DNA of 64,000 nt from Gellertiella hungarica (GCF_014197145.1 NZ_JACIEZ010000004.1:310001-374000); one strand, 5' to 3'; positions 43,368-52,541 are shown, counted from the first letter of the stretch. Program-made: numbers and translations. Notes: generated by a model not told the origin, from the letters alone.

Positions 43368-44434
43368 CAGTCTTCCGGCCACCATCCGGGCGAGGTGGGC
43401 GCGCCGTCGTCGTAACTCGACAGCCATTCGGCCATCGCATCCCGGTTTCGCAGGAAGCCCTTGTAGGCGGCGAGATCGGGGTGAATGTCGCGCACCACCC
43501 GGTGCAGGCGCCGGCCCCATTTCGGGACTGTCACCAGTTCCTCGAACTTTCCGAGATAGGCGCGGATGGAAAAGGCGATCGCATTGGAGCGCGGCAGCCG
43601 GAACAGTGCCTGCAACTCGACCCGGAGATGCATCATGTGGCCCATGTTCTCCTGGTTCAGCGTGGTGCGCATGTAGCCCCATTCCGGATAGGTTTCCGGC
43701 GCCGTATCGAGCAGCGGATTGACGGTCATCGTCCAGTTGAAGCGGCGCACCGGCGCACCATGCTGGAGCTTCAGCAGGAATTTCAGCGCGCGATCGAAAA
43801 TGCCCTTCTCATGGGCAAGCGGCACCGGGGCATGCCATTCGTGGAAGTTCATGCCGATGTCGAAATCGAGAGACCAGTCCGCCTGGGTCGTCACCATGCC
43901 GGCATCCACCCACAGCGTGCCCTCGCGCTCGTCCTGCAGGGTGAAATCGCCCTGTGTCTGGCGGGTGATGTATTCCATCGGCCCGCAGGGCAGCGTGGTT
44001 TCGTCCAGAAAGGTAAAGCTGTGGTCGATGCCGAGCGGCCGGTTGATCCAGCGCCAACGGTCGCCATTCTTCGTCAGGCTGAACCATTGGGGATATTCGC
44101 GCGCCTTGGACTCCATGATGAGTTCGAGAAGATCCCATCCCGCCAGGGTCATGTGGGGCAGCGACTGACAGCGCAGCGGGTCCTTCGCCAGGATGCGGGC
44201 GCGGTCGCGCATCTCGCTGACATAGTGCTCGTCCACATCGAAGGTCTTCTCGAAGACAGATCCCTTCCGTCCCGGAACATGCGGCTCCATGTTGACCGAA
44301 TACATGTAGTCGTCCCGGTCGAAGGGGAAGGGGAAGCGGCGGATTGCGGCCGGAGAATTGCGGTAGGTGAAGTCGTCGACGAAGGTCTCGTCGCGGAAGA
44401 ACTCATCGAAGGCATATTCGACATCCAGGCTCAT
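43367..44434 (-). CDS. dmmC: Heme-dependent oxidative N-demethylase (DUF3445), dimethylamine monooxygenase subunit
   Basis: The 355-residue protein matches the DUF3445/HODM family, a PAS-fold heme enzyme, with RFPFPFDRDDYMYSVNMEPH near the start, LEYPQWFSL-like REYPQWFSLTK mid-protein, and LRVELQALFRLPRSNAIAFS then IRAYLGKFEEL near the end, the usual conserved C-terminal region. The family demethylates dimethylamine to methylamine and formaldehyde using O2 and reductant from a VanB-type reductase, encoded 11 bases upstream. The letter C is inferred from gene order D-A-B-C; the family assignment is firmer than the letter. Confidence 0.88.
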   Translation of the reverse strand: MSLDVEYAFDEFFRDETFVDDFTYRNSPAAIRRFPFPFDRDDYMYSVNMEPHVPGRKGSVFEKTFDVDEHYVSEMRDRARILAKDPLRCQSLPHMTLAGWDLLELIMESKAREYPQWFSLTKNGDRWRWINRPLGIDHSFTFLDETTLPCGPMEYITRQTQGDFTLQDEREGTLWVDAGMVTTQADWSLDFDIGMNFHEWHAPVPLAHEKGIFDRALKFLLKLQHGAPVRRFNWTMTVNPLLDTAPETYPEWGYMRTTLNQENMGHMMHLRVELQALFRLPRSNAIAFSIRAYLGKFEELVTVPKWGRRLHRVVRDIHPDLAAYKGFLRNRDAMAEWLSSYDDGAPTSPGWWPED

Positions 44435-44445
44435 TCCGTTCCCTC

Positions 44446-45408
44446 CTATCGGTCAATCACCAGTGTCCGGCCTTCGAAGCGGCTGACACAGGGCATGATC
44501 TTCGTGTTGGTGGCCATGTCTTCCGGCGTGAGCCAGTGGTCGCGATGGTCGATCCGGCCATCGCAGCGCACGACATCCGTCTCGCACTGGCCGCAGGCAC
44601 CACCCCGGCAGAGATAGGGAGCATCGACGCCCGCCGCTTCCATGGCCTCCAGCAGCGACTGGGTCGAGCCGACGGTGAGGGTCTTCCCCGACCGTTCGAG
44701 CGTCACGGCGAAGGGCGCACCGGTTGCCGGCGCGGTGAACTCCTCGAAATGCACCGCATGGGTGGCCCAACCCGCGGTGGCGGCGGCGGAGCGTACCCAG
44801 TTCAGCATGCCCTTCGGACCGCAGCAGTAGAGATGGGTGCCGAGCGGCTGCCGGGACAGAAGATCGGCAAGCGGCAGCGTGTCGCCCTGCTCGTCGAAAT
44901 AGAGATGGACCCGATCACCGTGGGCGGCCTTGAGGCTGTCGCCATAGGCGCAGAGCGCCGGGTTGCGCGTCGCATAATGCAGCTCGAAGCGGCCGCCGAA
45001 GCGGGCGAGCTGGCGGGTCATCGCCAGGAAGGGCGTGATGCCGATGCCGCCGGCGATGAACAGGTGCTTGCGGGCGCGGTTGTCCAGCGGGAAGAGGTTC
45101 ACCGGATGGCTGAGAACCATGTCCATGCCCGGCCTCACATGGCGGTGCATGTAAAGCGAACCGCCACGGCCTGCATCGTCCCTGCGCACGGAGATCTCGT
45201 AGCCGGTCCGGTCCTCGGGATCCGACATCAGCGAATAGGGATTGAGCCGGCGGGTGCCGTTGTCGTCCATCTCGACGACGGTGTGCGCGCCGCCGGAGAA
45301 GGCCGGCAGAAGGCCGCCGTCGCGGGCGACGAAACGGAAGCGGGTGATCAGGTCGTTCACCTTGACCACCTCGGCCACTCTTACATTCAGCTTCGGGCCG
45401 CCACTCAT
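44446..45408 (-). CDS. dmmB: PDR/VanB-type ferredoxin reductase of the dimethylamine monooxygenase
   Basis: The 320-residue protein starts at an ATG overlapping the dmmA stop (ATGA). Order of domains: FMN/FAD-binding (LNPYSLMSDPEDRTGYEISV), NAD-binding (HLFIAGGIGITPFLAMTRQL, and YCCGPKGMLNWVR), and a C-terminal plant-type 2Fe-2S domain (CRGGACGQCETDVV plus a later Cys in MPCVSRFEG). It passes electrons from NAD(P)H to the heme N-demethylase encoded next. Confidence 0.92.
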   Translation of the reverse strand: MSGGPKLNVRVAEVVKVNDLITRFRFVARDGGLLPAFSGGAHTVVEMDDNGTRRLNPYSLMSDPEDRTGYEISVRRDDAGRGGSLYMHRHVRPGMDMVLSHPVNLFPLDNRARKHLFIAGGIGITPFLAMTRQLARFGGRFELHYATRNPALCAYGDSLKAAHGDRVHLYFDEQGDTLPLADLLSRQPLGTHLYCCGPKGMLNWVRSAAATAGWATHAVHFEEFTAPATGAPFAVTLERSGKTLTVGSTQSLLEAMEAAGVDAPYLCRGGACGQCETDVVRCDGRIDHRDHWLTPEDMATNTKIMPCVSRFEGRTLVIDR

Positions 45409-46022
45409 CTGAAACGCTCCACTGGAGGGGGAACCTGCCCCCTGTCTTCCGCATCGATATTGACGCCCTGGAAGGCGGCAAGGCGGCGCGAATAGTGATC
45501 GCGCACGAAAAGATGCAGTCCGCAATGGCTGCACTGGAAGGGATCGGTACGGACGTTCTCGGTCACGCCCTTGCAGTGCACGCACTGAACACGGCGCACC
45601 GTGGACCCCCGGTGTTCCTTCTGAATGTCGGAATGGGGAAAGCCGAGCGCCATGATGTCCCGTTCGGCCTGACCCATCAGGCCTTCGGTGCCGGTCAGAT
45701 AGATCTGCGTGCCCATCTGGACGTCCTGCAGCACCCGCGCCAGGCGGAAGAGAAGCGTCGGGACAGACGCGGCCTTCTGTGCCTGCGCGGCCCCGAGCGC
45801 GGCAATCCGATCCCATTCGTCGGTTCCGTTCGGCCCGGCCGTGTAGAGGATGTGGCTTTTCGCCAGCATGGAGGCCGCATCCGCAGCCTTCGCGAAGAGA
45901 GCGATGACGGCGTCCGCGCCCTCCCCGTCCGCGACGATCAAGTGAAAGATACCAGCCCGGGGCTCTAGCTCTCCGTAAACCGGCCGGCTGCGGATCGAGG
46001 GTGGAAACTCCGTCTTCGTCAT
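45405..46022 (-). CDS. dmmA: Dimethylamine monooxygenase subunit DmmA family protein
   Basis: The 205-residue protein starts at ATG 46022 (a GTG lies two codons earlier). The N-terminal two-thirds form an alpha/beta domain (AGIFHLIVADGEGADAVIAL, GTQIYLTGTEGLMGQAERDI) and the C-terminus has a rubredoxin-like zinc ribbon (CVHCKG and CSHCG, 19 residues apart). This matches DmmA-family proteins always found with DUF3445 and VanB-type reductase genes. Its stop overlaps dmmB. Its role in the complex is not established. Confidence 0.87.
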   Translation of the reverse strand: MTKTEFPPSIRSRPVYGELEPRAGIFHLIVADGEGADAVIALFAKAADAASMLAKSHILYTAGPNGTDEWDRIAALGAAQAQKAASVPTLLFRLARVLQDVQMGTQIYLTGTEGLMGQAERDIMALGFPHSDIQKEHRGSTVRRVQCVHCKGVTENVRTDPFQCSHCGLHLFVRDHYSRRLAAFQGVNIDAEDRGQVPPPVERFR

Positions 46023-46063
46023 CGTCACGACACCTGTAGCATGCGGCAGACACCAGCGGTTTT

Positions 46064-46089
46064 CCGGGCCCTGGAAAGACCGGGCCCGG
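46064..46089 (-). other. Hairpin in the dmmD-dmmA gap
   Basis: A perfect 8-bp stem CCGGGCCC/GGGCCCGG with a 10-base loop, 17 bases after the dmmD stop and without a T-run on the minus strand. A likely stability or attenuation element inside the operon. Confidence 0.5.
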
Positions 46090-46105
46090 CATCGTCACGT
46101 CGGGC

Positions 46106-47242
46106 TCAGTCCTGAACGGTGCGCCGCTTCTTGTCGACGTCGTAGAAGGGCAGCGAATGGGTCCTGGCCTTGATGGCGCCGTGGGTGGCGCACTGGACCA
46201 CCAGATCCGTGTCGTTGTTGGCGCAATCCACGGGAATGCGGGCAATCGCGATGTTGTGCTTGTTGAGCGGCGAATACATGGCCTGGGTGACGACGCCCAC
46301 CTGCTTGCCGTCCCGCATCACGGGAGCGCCGTTGCCCGGCGGGTTGGTGCCTTCCATCTTCAGGCCCCAGATCTTGAAGCGCTCCCTGCCCTTCAGGCGG
46401 TAATGCTCTTCCGCGCCGCGGAACCCGACCTTGCCGGGCGAAACGGTGAAGTCGAGGCCGAGCTCCCACAGCGTGTCGCCGGGGCCTTCGTTCTCGAAGG
46501 GATACATTTCCGAATTGTCGAAGGGGAAGAACAGCAGGTAGCTCTCGGTGCGCAGCAGGTCGAGCGTGGTGAAGCGGCAGGGAATGATGCCCATGGACTT
46601 GCCCTCGTCGAGGATGCGGTCCCAGATCATCACGGCGTCCTGTCCGCGGCAGAAGATCTCGTAGCCGCGCTCGCCCGTGTAGCCGGTCCGGCTGATGGTG
46701 ATCGGCTTGCCGAAGAGCGCCGCCGGCATGTGGCTGAAATAGGGGAGCTTGCGGATCCCGGGGATGTGCTTTTCGAGATAGTCGACCGCAAGCGGCCCCT
46801 GCAGCGAAAGGTCATGCAGGTTGTCGTCGAAGCGGATCGACACGTCGCGTCCGGTGGAAGCCATGGTGAGCTGCTCGTGGCCCTGCCCCGACCCATGCAC
46901 GACGGTAAAGCTATTCGGCCCGAAGCGGTAGATGACGCAGTCGTCGATGAACTTGCCGGCATCGTTGAGCATGCAGGCATAGACCGCCTTGCCCGGCATC
47001 AGCTTTTCCATGTTGCGGGTCGTGGCCCGCTCGATCACGTGGCTGGCGGCGGGTCCCGAGATATGGACCTTCTTCAGGCCGGATACATCCATCAGCCCGG
47101 CCTTGGTGCGGATCGCCATGTATTCCGCGTCCGGATCGCCGTCATAGGACCAGGCGGTGCCCATGCCCGACCAGTCCTCCAGGTTGGAACCCAGCGCACG
47201 GTGGCGGTCGATCAAGGTTGAGAAACGCCAGGAATTCGTCAT
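46106..47242 (-). CDS. dmmD: Aminomethyltransferase (GcvT)-like tetrahydrofolate protein of the dmm operon
   Basis: The 378-residue protein has the GcvT fold throughout: AIRTKAGLMDVSGLKKVHIS, SLQGPLAVDYLEKHI, ISRTGYTGERGYEIFCRGQD and the C-terminal barrel GVVTQAMYSPLNKHNIAIAR. GcvT-like proteins next to N-demethylases trap the formaldehyde released as methylene-H4F. It is the first gene of dmmDABC and has good AAGGGGAGC before its ATG. It is similar to the C-terminal half of Tdm. It is not a true glycine-cleavage T protein because gcvH and gcvP are absent. Confidence 0.85.
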   Translation of the reverse strand: MTNSWRFSTLIDRHRALGSNLEDWSGMGTAWSYDGDPDAEYMAIRTKAGLMDVSGLKKVHISGPAASHVIERATTRNMEKLMPGKAVYACMLNDAGKFIDDCVIYRFGPNSFTVVHGSGQGHEQLTMASTGRDVSIRFDDNLHDLSLQGPLAVDYLEKHIPGIRKLPYFSHMPAALFGKPITISRTGYTGERGYEIFCRGQDAVMIWDRILDEGKSMGIIPCRFTTLDLLRTESYLLFFPFDNSEMYPFENEGPGDTLWELGLDFTVSPGKVGFRGAEEHYRLKGRERFKIWGLKMEGTNPPGNGAPVMRDGKQVGVVTQAMYSPLNKHNIAIARIPVDCANNDTDLVVQCATHGAIKARTHSLPFYDVDKKRRTVQD

Positions 47243-47342
47243 CTGCTTGCTCCCCTTCAGTGTCCTTGTTTTTCGAAAGTCTGAGATGTTTGAACGGGAA
47301 AATCAATACTGGAATGCAAGTTTTTTTCTTTGAAGGAAATTT

Positions 47343-47373
47343 CCGGGAAGGCGGGCGCTCGCCGCCCTCCCGG
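47343..47373 (-). terminator. Hairpin ending the APC permease unit
   Basis: A 12-bp stem with one mismatch (CCGGGAAGGCGG/CCGCCCTCCCGG) starts 10 bases after the permease stop at 47383. On the minus strand it is followed by AAATTTCC, a poor T-tail. Confidence 0.5.
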
Positions 47374-47382
47374 GGGTCTGCA

Positions 47383-49146
47383 TCATGCGGGCAGCGTGAA
47401 GAACCAGTTGGCCCACAGCACCAGCGCGGCACCGGCAACCAGTGTCAGGTAGGGCAGCATCCCGGCCTTGCGCTCGCCCAGATCGCCGTCGGTCAGCCCG
47501 AGATCGTCATAGGCTTCCTTGGGGAACCGGCCCCCGTCGCGGAAGTAATGGCGGTACCAGAAGACCGGGATGATGAAGGCGGCAAAGACCAGGCCGGACC
47601 AGAGGGCGTTCTCGTAGCCCCAGACCTTGGCACCGGCCCCGAGGAACAGCGCATTGACGAAGGCAAGAACCGTATTCACGGCGATCAGCCAGGTGGGCGC
47701 CTTCCACGGGCGCTCCATGTGGGCGGAATCGATGCGATGGATCCAGCCGGCGTTGAGATTGAGGAAGTTGAACAGGATGTAGCCCACGTTCGAGATGGCG
47801 AGCACGTAGAAATAGCCCGCGGCATCGGAGGCCAGCGCCAGCAGGAAGACGTTGAAGGTGAAGTCCGTCCACATCGCCTTGGAGGGAACGCCCTTTTCGT
47901 TCACGCCCGAGAGGTATCGGAGCAGCCAGCCATCCTTGGATCCCTGGTAGAGCGTGCGGGACGAGCCTGCCAGCGCGGTCATGATCGCCATGAAGAGTGC
48001 CATGACCATCAGGATGACGAAGATCTGGGTGACGACCTTGCCGCCGCCGATCATGTTGCCGAGCGCTTCGCCCACGCCCGTTCCGTCGACGATGCCGGTT
48101 GCCAGCATGCCCTGCGTGCCCAGCACGCCCTGGAAGGAGAAGGGAATGAGGAAGAAGAACACGCAGCACAGCAGGCCGGAGTAGAAGATCGCCTTGAAGG
48201 TGTCCCGCTTGGGATCCTTCAGTTCGCTCGTGTAGCAGACCGCGGTCTCGAAGCCGTAGGTGGACCAGGCCGCGATGTAGAGGCCCCCGAGGAAGAGCGT
48301 CCAGCCACCGATGTTCCACGTGCCGTCCTGCCCGGAATAGGCTGCGGAGGGCGGCAGGAGGTTGGTGACGTTGGCGCTGTTGATCTCGCCCGTCACGATC
48401 GGCACCAGGCCGACCAGCAGGAGCGGTACCAGCACGATGATGGCAAGCCACTTCTGGGCGCTGGCGGTGGAGGCGATGCCGCCGTGCTGGATGCGCAGGA
48501 TCAGCAGCATCAGAACCACGCCGATGACGAAGGTGGAGTTGAAATGCAGGGAGCCGAGCCCAGGGATCGGGATAGCCACGAGTTCCCAGGTGCGGAAGGC
48601 GGGCGTCAGCGCGGCGACGCCGTCGGCGGTGGCCACGGCCTTGATCGCATCGGGGACCGCCGTGCCGGCATTGGCGGCGATGTAATCGACGACCGCCTTG
48701 GTCTCGGCGGTGTAGTTCGAAAGGTTCGCCGTCACCCAGTCGAGCACCGGCTGGCTGTCGGCCGCCGGGATCGGGAAGAGCGCATTGAGGATGTAGCCCG
48801 CCGCAATGGCGCAGCCGAGCGAGAGCACCGGCGACCAGGCGAACCAGTTGCACCACACCGAAAGCGGCGCGATCAGCTTGGAATAGCGCAGCCAGGCGGT
48901 TGCGCCATAGACGCTGGTGCCGCCGGACTTGTTGCCGAACATGCCGGCCATTTCCGCATAGGTGAAGCTCTGGAGGAAGCCCATGATCATCGAGATGATC
49001 CAGACGAGGAAGGCAAGTTTCCCCGTCGTGCCCGCAATCCCTCCGATGGAGAAGAGGACGAGCGGCGGCACGCCTGCCGCGACCCAGAACGCACCTCTCC
49101 AGTCCAGCGCCCGGACCATCTGGCCCGACCCAGTTTCCTTCGACAT
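47383..49146 (-). CDS. APC-superfamily permease, 587 residues, in the methylamine cluster
   Basis: The ATG 49146 follows GGGGAGATCGAA; frames opening further upstream lack a ribosome site. The protein has about twelve to fourteen helices with SIGGIAGTTGKLAFLVWIIS and WSPVLSLGCAIAAGYILNAL. Between two helices (about residues 140-230) there is a long hydrophilic loop of some 70 residues (VLDWVTANLSNYTAETKAVV) not usual in amino-acid permeases of 450-500 residues. Its position between dmmD and tmm suggests uptake of a methylated amine or related compound; substrate unknown. Confidence 0.82.
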   Translation of the reverse strand: MSKETGSGQMVRALDWRGAFWVAAGVPPLVLFSIGGIAGTTGKLAFLVWIISMIMGFLQSFTYAEMAGMFGNKSGGTSVYGATAWLRYSKLIAPLSVWCNWFAWSPVLSLGCAIAAGYILNALFPIPAADSQPVLDWVTANLSNYTAETKAVVDYIAANAGTAVPDAIKAVATADGVAALTPAFRTWELVAIPIPGLGSLHFNSTFVIGVVLMLLILRIQHGGIASTASAQKWLAIIVLVPLLLVGLVPIVTGEINSANVTNLLPPSAAYSGQDGTWNIGGWTLFLGGLYIAAWSTYGFETAVCYTSELKDPKRDTFKAIFYSGLLCCVFFFLIPFSFQGVLGTQGMLATGIVDGTGVGEALGNMIGGGKVVTQIFVILMVMALFMAIMTALAGSSRTLYQGSKDGWLLRYLSGVNEKGVPSKAMWTDFTFNVFLLALASDAAGYFYVLAISNVGYILFNFLNLNAGWIHRIDSAHMERPWKAPTWLIAVNTVLAFVNALFLGAGAKVWGYENALWSGLVFAAFIIPVFWYRHYFRDGGRFPKEAYDDLGLTDGDLGERKAGMLPYLTLVAGAALVLWANWFFTLPA

Positions 49147-49420
49147 TTCGATCTCCCCAGTAGAACCGACGATGCCCTGACGGTTTGTTCCCCTGTTGTG
49201 TCCACGCGTCGGTTGGTTCGGTTGATGATGGCCCTGCGGGCCGTGAGCTGTTCCCTGTGGACGTGTTGTTCCGTCCTTCTTGTCGACCGGTCGGCGGGCT
49301 TGTTTCTCCCTGTCCGTCCCGGCCGCCGATGTAATCACGCATGTGCTGATATTGCCAGCAAAGTTTTATTTTCGGGAATAAATATTTCTTCTTATTCCAA
49401 AGTCTGAGTGCGGAAGGCCG

Positions 49421-49456
49421 GAAGAAAAAGGCCCCTCCGGGGGTACCGGAGGGGCC
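49421..49456 (-). terminator. Intrinsic terminator of tmm
   Basis: A perfect 11-bp stem GGCCCCTCCGG/CCGGAGGGGCC with loop GGGTA begins 16 bases after the tmm stop and is followed on the minus strand by TTTTTCTTC. Confidence 0.85.
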
Positions 49457-49471
49457 GCGTGACCCGCCGCC

Positions 49472-50815
49472 TCAGTTCCTGAGGTAGCTTTCCATGGAGT
49501 CCTCGAGGGCGTCCTTCCATGGCGTATGGTGCACCGGCGCCATCGTGCCTGTTATGACCGACCGATAGGCGTTGTCGCGGAAGGCCATGATGTCGTGCTT
49601 CTTGTGCTCCTTCCACTCGAAGAAGGCTTCGCAGGCGCCGTCGACGTCGAAGGACGGATAGTCGGTTTCGGCGATCAATTCCTTCACGTAGTCGCCCTGG
49701 TAGTGGATGGCGTCATGGGCGTCCTGGCCGGCATCCTCGCCCGCCACGCGGTCTTCCACGTCCTTCAGCAGCACGGCCTTGTCGGCCGGGATCTGGATGC
49801 GGCCCATGATGGCGTCCCGCACCCACCAGGCCTGGGCGTCGAACATGTTGAAGGTGAACCACTGGTCCTGCATTCCGATGTAGAAGAGCTTCGGGTTGTG
49901 GACCCAGACGACGCCCTTGTAGAGATCGGCGGTGGCAAGCCGGTTGGCCGTCTTCAGGCGAAGGTCGTCCGGCAGGAACGGGAAGTGGTGCTTGTATCCC
50001 GTGCACAGGATGATGGCGTCCACCTTCTTCGAGGTACCGTCGGCGAAATAGGCGGTCGTCTCGTCCACCCGCTCGAGCTTGGGCACTTCCTTCCAGTTAT
50101 CGGGCCACTTGAAGCCCATCGGCGCGTGGCGATAGGCCACCGTGATCGACTTGGCGCCATATTTCCAGCACTGGCTGCCGATGTCTTCGGCCGAATAGGA
50201 GGAGCCGAGAAGCAGGAGATCCTTGCCCGCGAATTCGCGCGCGTCCCGGAAATCATGGGCGTGAAGGACGCGGCCGTTGAACTTGTCGAATCCGGGATAC
50301 TCCGGAACATTCGGCACGGAGAAATGGCCCGAGGCGACGATGACGTTGTCGAAGTCCTCGTCATACATCCGGTCCTGCTTGAGGTCGTGGACGGTGACCG
50401 TGAAATTGCCCTTGTCCTCGTTGTAGCGGACCATGCGGACCGTGGTCGAGAAGCGGATCCAGTCGCGCACGCCCGCCCGCTTCACGCGGCCCTCGATATA
50501 GTCGAACAGCACCGCGCGGGGCGGATAGGAAGCGATCTGTTTTCCGAAGTGCTCCTCGAAGGAATAGTCGGCAAACTCCAGGCCTTCCTTCGGTCCGTTG
50601 GACCAGAGATAGCGATACATCGAGCAGTGGACCGGCTCGCCGTTTTCATCCAGGCCCGTGCGCCATGTGTAGTTCCACAGGCCGCCCCAGTTCGACTGCT
50701 TTTCGAAGCAGACAATCTCGGGAATGTCGGCGCCCTTGGCCTTTGCCGACTGAAATGCACGCAGTTGCGCCAGTCCCGATGGCCCCGCACCGATCACTGC
50801 AACTCTCTTCTTCAT
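49472..50815 (-). CDS. tmm: Trimethylamine monooxygenase Tmm (flavin-containing monooxygenase)
   Basis: The 447-residue protein is near-colinear with Methylophaga FMO/Tmm: FAD motif GAGPSG (residues 9-14), the segment [20 protein letters not shown], the FMO signature [11 protein letters not shown], the NADPH motif [15 protein letters not shown] and [19 protein letters not shown]. It oxidises trimethylamine to its N-oxide with NADPH and O2. The ATG 50815 follows GGAGG. It has its own promoter (50872-50901) and terminator, so it is a single-gene unit. Confidence 0.96.
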   Translation of the reverse strand: MKKRVAVIGAGPSGLAQLRAFQSAKAKGADIPEIVCFEKQSNWGGLWNYTWRTGLDENGEPVHCSMYRYLWSNGPKEGLEFADYSFEEHFGKQIASYPPRAVLFDYIEGRVKRAGVRDWIRFSTTVRMVRYNEDKGNFTVTVHDLKQDRMYDEDFDNVIVASGHFSVPNVPEYPGFDKFNGRVLHAHDFRDAREFAGKDLLLLGSSYSAEDIGSQCWKYGAKSITVAYRHAPMGFKWPDNWKEVPKLERVDETTAYFADGTSKKVDAIILCTGYKHHFPFLPDDLRLKTANRLATADLYKGVVWVHNPKLFYIGMQDQWFTFNMFDAQAWWVRDAIMGRIQIPADKAVLLKDVEDRVAGEDAGQDAHDAIHYQGDYVKELIAETDYPSFDVDGACEAFFEWKEHKKHDIMAFRDNAYRSVITGTMAPVHHTPWKDALEDSMESYLRN

Positions 50816-50871
50816 CAATGCCTCCGGTTCGCTGTTCCCGCGGCAAATGGTTCGCCTTTGCCTTGAGGGGA

Positions 50872-50922
50872 ATGCTAGAATCCGAGTTGCGTCTCTGTCA
50901 AATCTTTTTCCTGAGGTGAAAC
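50872..50922 (-). promoter_or_regulatory. tmm promoter with adjacent amine-regulon element
   Basis: On the minus strand TTGACA (50901-50896), an 18-base spacer and TAGCAT (50877-50872) form a sigma-70 promoter, giving a leader of about 50 bases. The element TTTTTCCTGAGGTGAAAC (read on +, 50905-50922) ends 4 bases upstream of the -35 box, an activator-type position. Confidence 0.55.
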
Positions 50923-51233
50923 TTCATTCCGCGAATTGTTCGCTTGATGGCAGAGGCAGGGGCCGAAAGGGCGCGTGCAGGGACCCCGTCCGGCGGCGCT
51001 GCCCGGGCCTTCCCGGACGAACGCCAAAAATCCCCGGAACCGCCCTGCTTCCGCCATCTGGGCAGAGGTCAGGGCAGCACCGGGGTCAGCTTAAGTCCTG
51101 GGGGAGGACTTAAGGGCCTGCCGGACGTCGAAGCGAAGCCGCCGGGCCAAGCCAGCGCGTGGCGGGCGCCGGCGCGTGATCGCCTGCCGATGCAGGCAGG
51201 CCGGCTTCCGTTGACCGGAAGGCGGTCTCTCGC
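50923..51233. other. gmaS-tmm intergenic remainder with dyads
   Basis: No gene is seen. It contains a perfect 25-bp dyad CTTAAGTCCT-GGGGG-AGGACTTAAG (51090-51114), a 6-bp stem GCCTGC/GCAGGC (51182-51197), and a 6-bp stem CTTCCG/CGGAAG (51205-51221) 13 bases past the gmaS stop. None has a T-run in the minus direction, so how gmaS transcription ends here is unclear. Confidence 0.5.
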
Positions 51234-52541
51234 TCAGATATCCAGCGTGTTTTCCGTCTCCCAGCGGGAGAAATGCGAGGCGTAGCTGTTCCACTCCTGA
51301 TGCTTGAGCTTCAGATAGGCGGCGGAGAATTCGTCGCCCATCATCGCCTTCAGCGTCGTGTCGCTGTCGTATTCCCTGAGGGCATCGAGCATGTTCAGCG
51401 GCAGCTTCGGCGCATTCTTCACCGTGTGGCCCATCTGGTACATGTCGATGTCGTGGCGCGGACCCGGATCGGCCCCGGTGCGGATGCCGTCGATTCCGGC
51501 GGCCAGGATGACGGCCTGCATCAGGTAGGGGTTGGCAGCCCCGTCCGGCAGGCGCAGCTCGAAGCGACCGGGACCGGGCACGCGCACCATGTGCGTGCGG
51601 TTGTTGCCGGTCCAGGTCACCGTATTCGGTGCCCAGGTCGCGCCCGACGTGGTGCGCGGCGCGTTGATGCGCTTGTAGCTGTTGACGGTCGGATTGCAGA
51701 TCGCCGCAAGGGCGCTTGCATGTTTCATGATGCCGCCGAGGAAGGTGCGGCCCTGATCGGAAAGGCCCAGTTCCCGCGAGGGATCGGCAAAGGCATTCTT
51801 CGTGCCGTCCAGGTTCCAGACGGAAATATGGGCATGGCAGCCGGATCCGGTCAGCCCCCTGAACGGCTTCGGCATGAAGGTGGCGCGCAGCCCGTGCTTC
51901 TCGGCCACGGATTTCATCATGAACTTGAAGAAGCTGTGCTTGTCCGCCGTCTTCAGCACGTCGTCATATTTCCAGTTCATCTCGAACTGGCCGGTCGCGT
52001 CCTCGTGATCGTTCTGGTAGGCCTCCCAGCCGAGCTCCAGCATGTAGTCGCAGACTTCGGCGATCACGTCGTACTGGCGCATCACCGCCTGCTGGTCGTA
52101 GCAGGGCTTTTCCGCCGTATCGAAGACATCGGCCACCCGGTCGCCCTGCGGCGTGAGCAGGAAGAATTCCGGTTCGACGCCGGTTTTCATCCGCAACCCT
52201 TCCTTGGCGGCTTCATCGACCAGGCGGCGCAGCACGTTGCGCGGCGCCTGGGCCACGGGCTCGCCGTCCATCACGCAGTTGGAGGCGACCCATGCCACCT
52301 CCTTCTTCCACGGCAGCTGGATGACGGCCTCCGGGTCCGGCACCGCCATCATGTCGGGATGCGCGGGCGTCAGGTCCAGCCATGTGGCAAAGCCGGCGAA
52401 ACCCGCTCCGTCGATCGCCATGTCGTTGATGGCCTGGGTAGGAACCAGCTTGGCGCGCTGGGCGCCGAAGAGGTCCGTGTAGGAGACCATGAAGTACTTG
52501 ACGCCCTTTTCCTTGGCCCAGCCGGCCAGATTATTTGCCAT
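51234..52541 (-). CDS. gmaS: Gamma-glutamylmethylamide synthetase GmaS (glutamine synthetase family)
   Basis: The 435-residue protein has the glutamine-synthetase beta-grasp and catalytic domains: GVEPEFFLLTP, YQNDHEDATGQFEMNW, SGCHAHISVWNLDGTKNAF and INAPRTTSGATWAPNTVTWT then GNNRTHMVRVPGPGRFELRL. The QNDHEDATGQFE variant and length fit GmaS/GlnT rather than housekeeping GlnA (about 470). GmaS ligates methylamine to glutamate using ATP. It is 75 bases downstream of mgsC, the same order mgsABC-gmaS seen in N-methylglutamate pathway operons. Confidence 0.93.
   Translation of the reverse strand: MANNLAGWAKEKGVKYFMVSYTDLFGAQRAKLVPTQAINDMAIDGAGFAGFATWLDLTPAHPDMMAVPDPEAVIQLPWKKEVAWVASNCVMDGEPVAQAPRNVLRRLVDEAAKEGLRMKTGVEPEFFLLTPQGDRVADVFDTAEKPCYDQQAVMRQYDVIAEVCDYMLELGWEAYQNDHEDATGQFEMNWKYDDVLKTADKHSFFKFMMKSVAEKHGLRATFMPKPFRGLTGSGCHAHISVWNLDGTKNAFADPSRELGLSDQGRTFLGGIMKHASALAAICNPTVNSYKRINAPRTTSGATWAPNTVTWTGNNRTHMVRVPGPGRFELRLPDGAANPYLMQAVILAAGIDGIRTGADPGPRHDIDMYQMGHTVKNAPKLPLNMLDALREYDSDTTLKAMMGDEFSAAYLKLKHQEWNSYASHFSRWETENTLDI

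Noticed and set aside
46106-47242. Glycine-cleavage T protein of a normal gcv system
   Set aside because: No gcvH, gcvP or lpd nearby; position at the head of dmmDABC fits a C1-trapping role.
47320-47345. T-rich/GGAAATTTCC stretch upstream of dmmD as another amine-regulon element
   Set aside because: It only loosely fits TTTTCCT-N3-G-N2-AAA and overlaps the region between a hairpin and the dmmD promoter; not enough to claim.
49147-49338. 64-codon N-terminal extension of the APC permease
   Set aside because: Hydrophilic, Arg/Gln/Gly-rich, unlike any permease start; the ATG 49146 has a good GGGGAG ribosome site.
47218-49407. 729-codon + strand frame opposite the APC permease
   Set aside because: Antisense shadow of a membrane protein; the translation is charged and repetitive with no recognisable fold.
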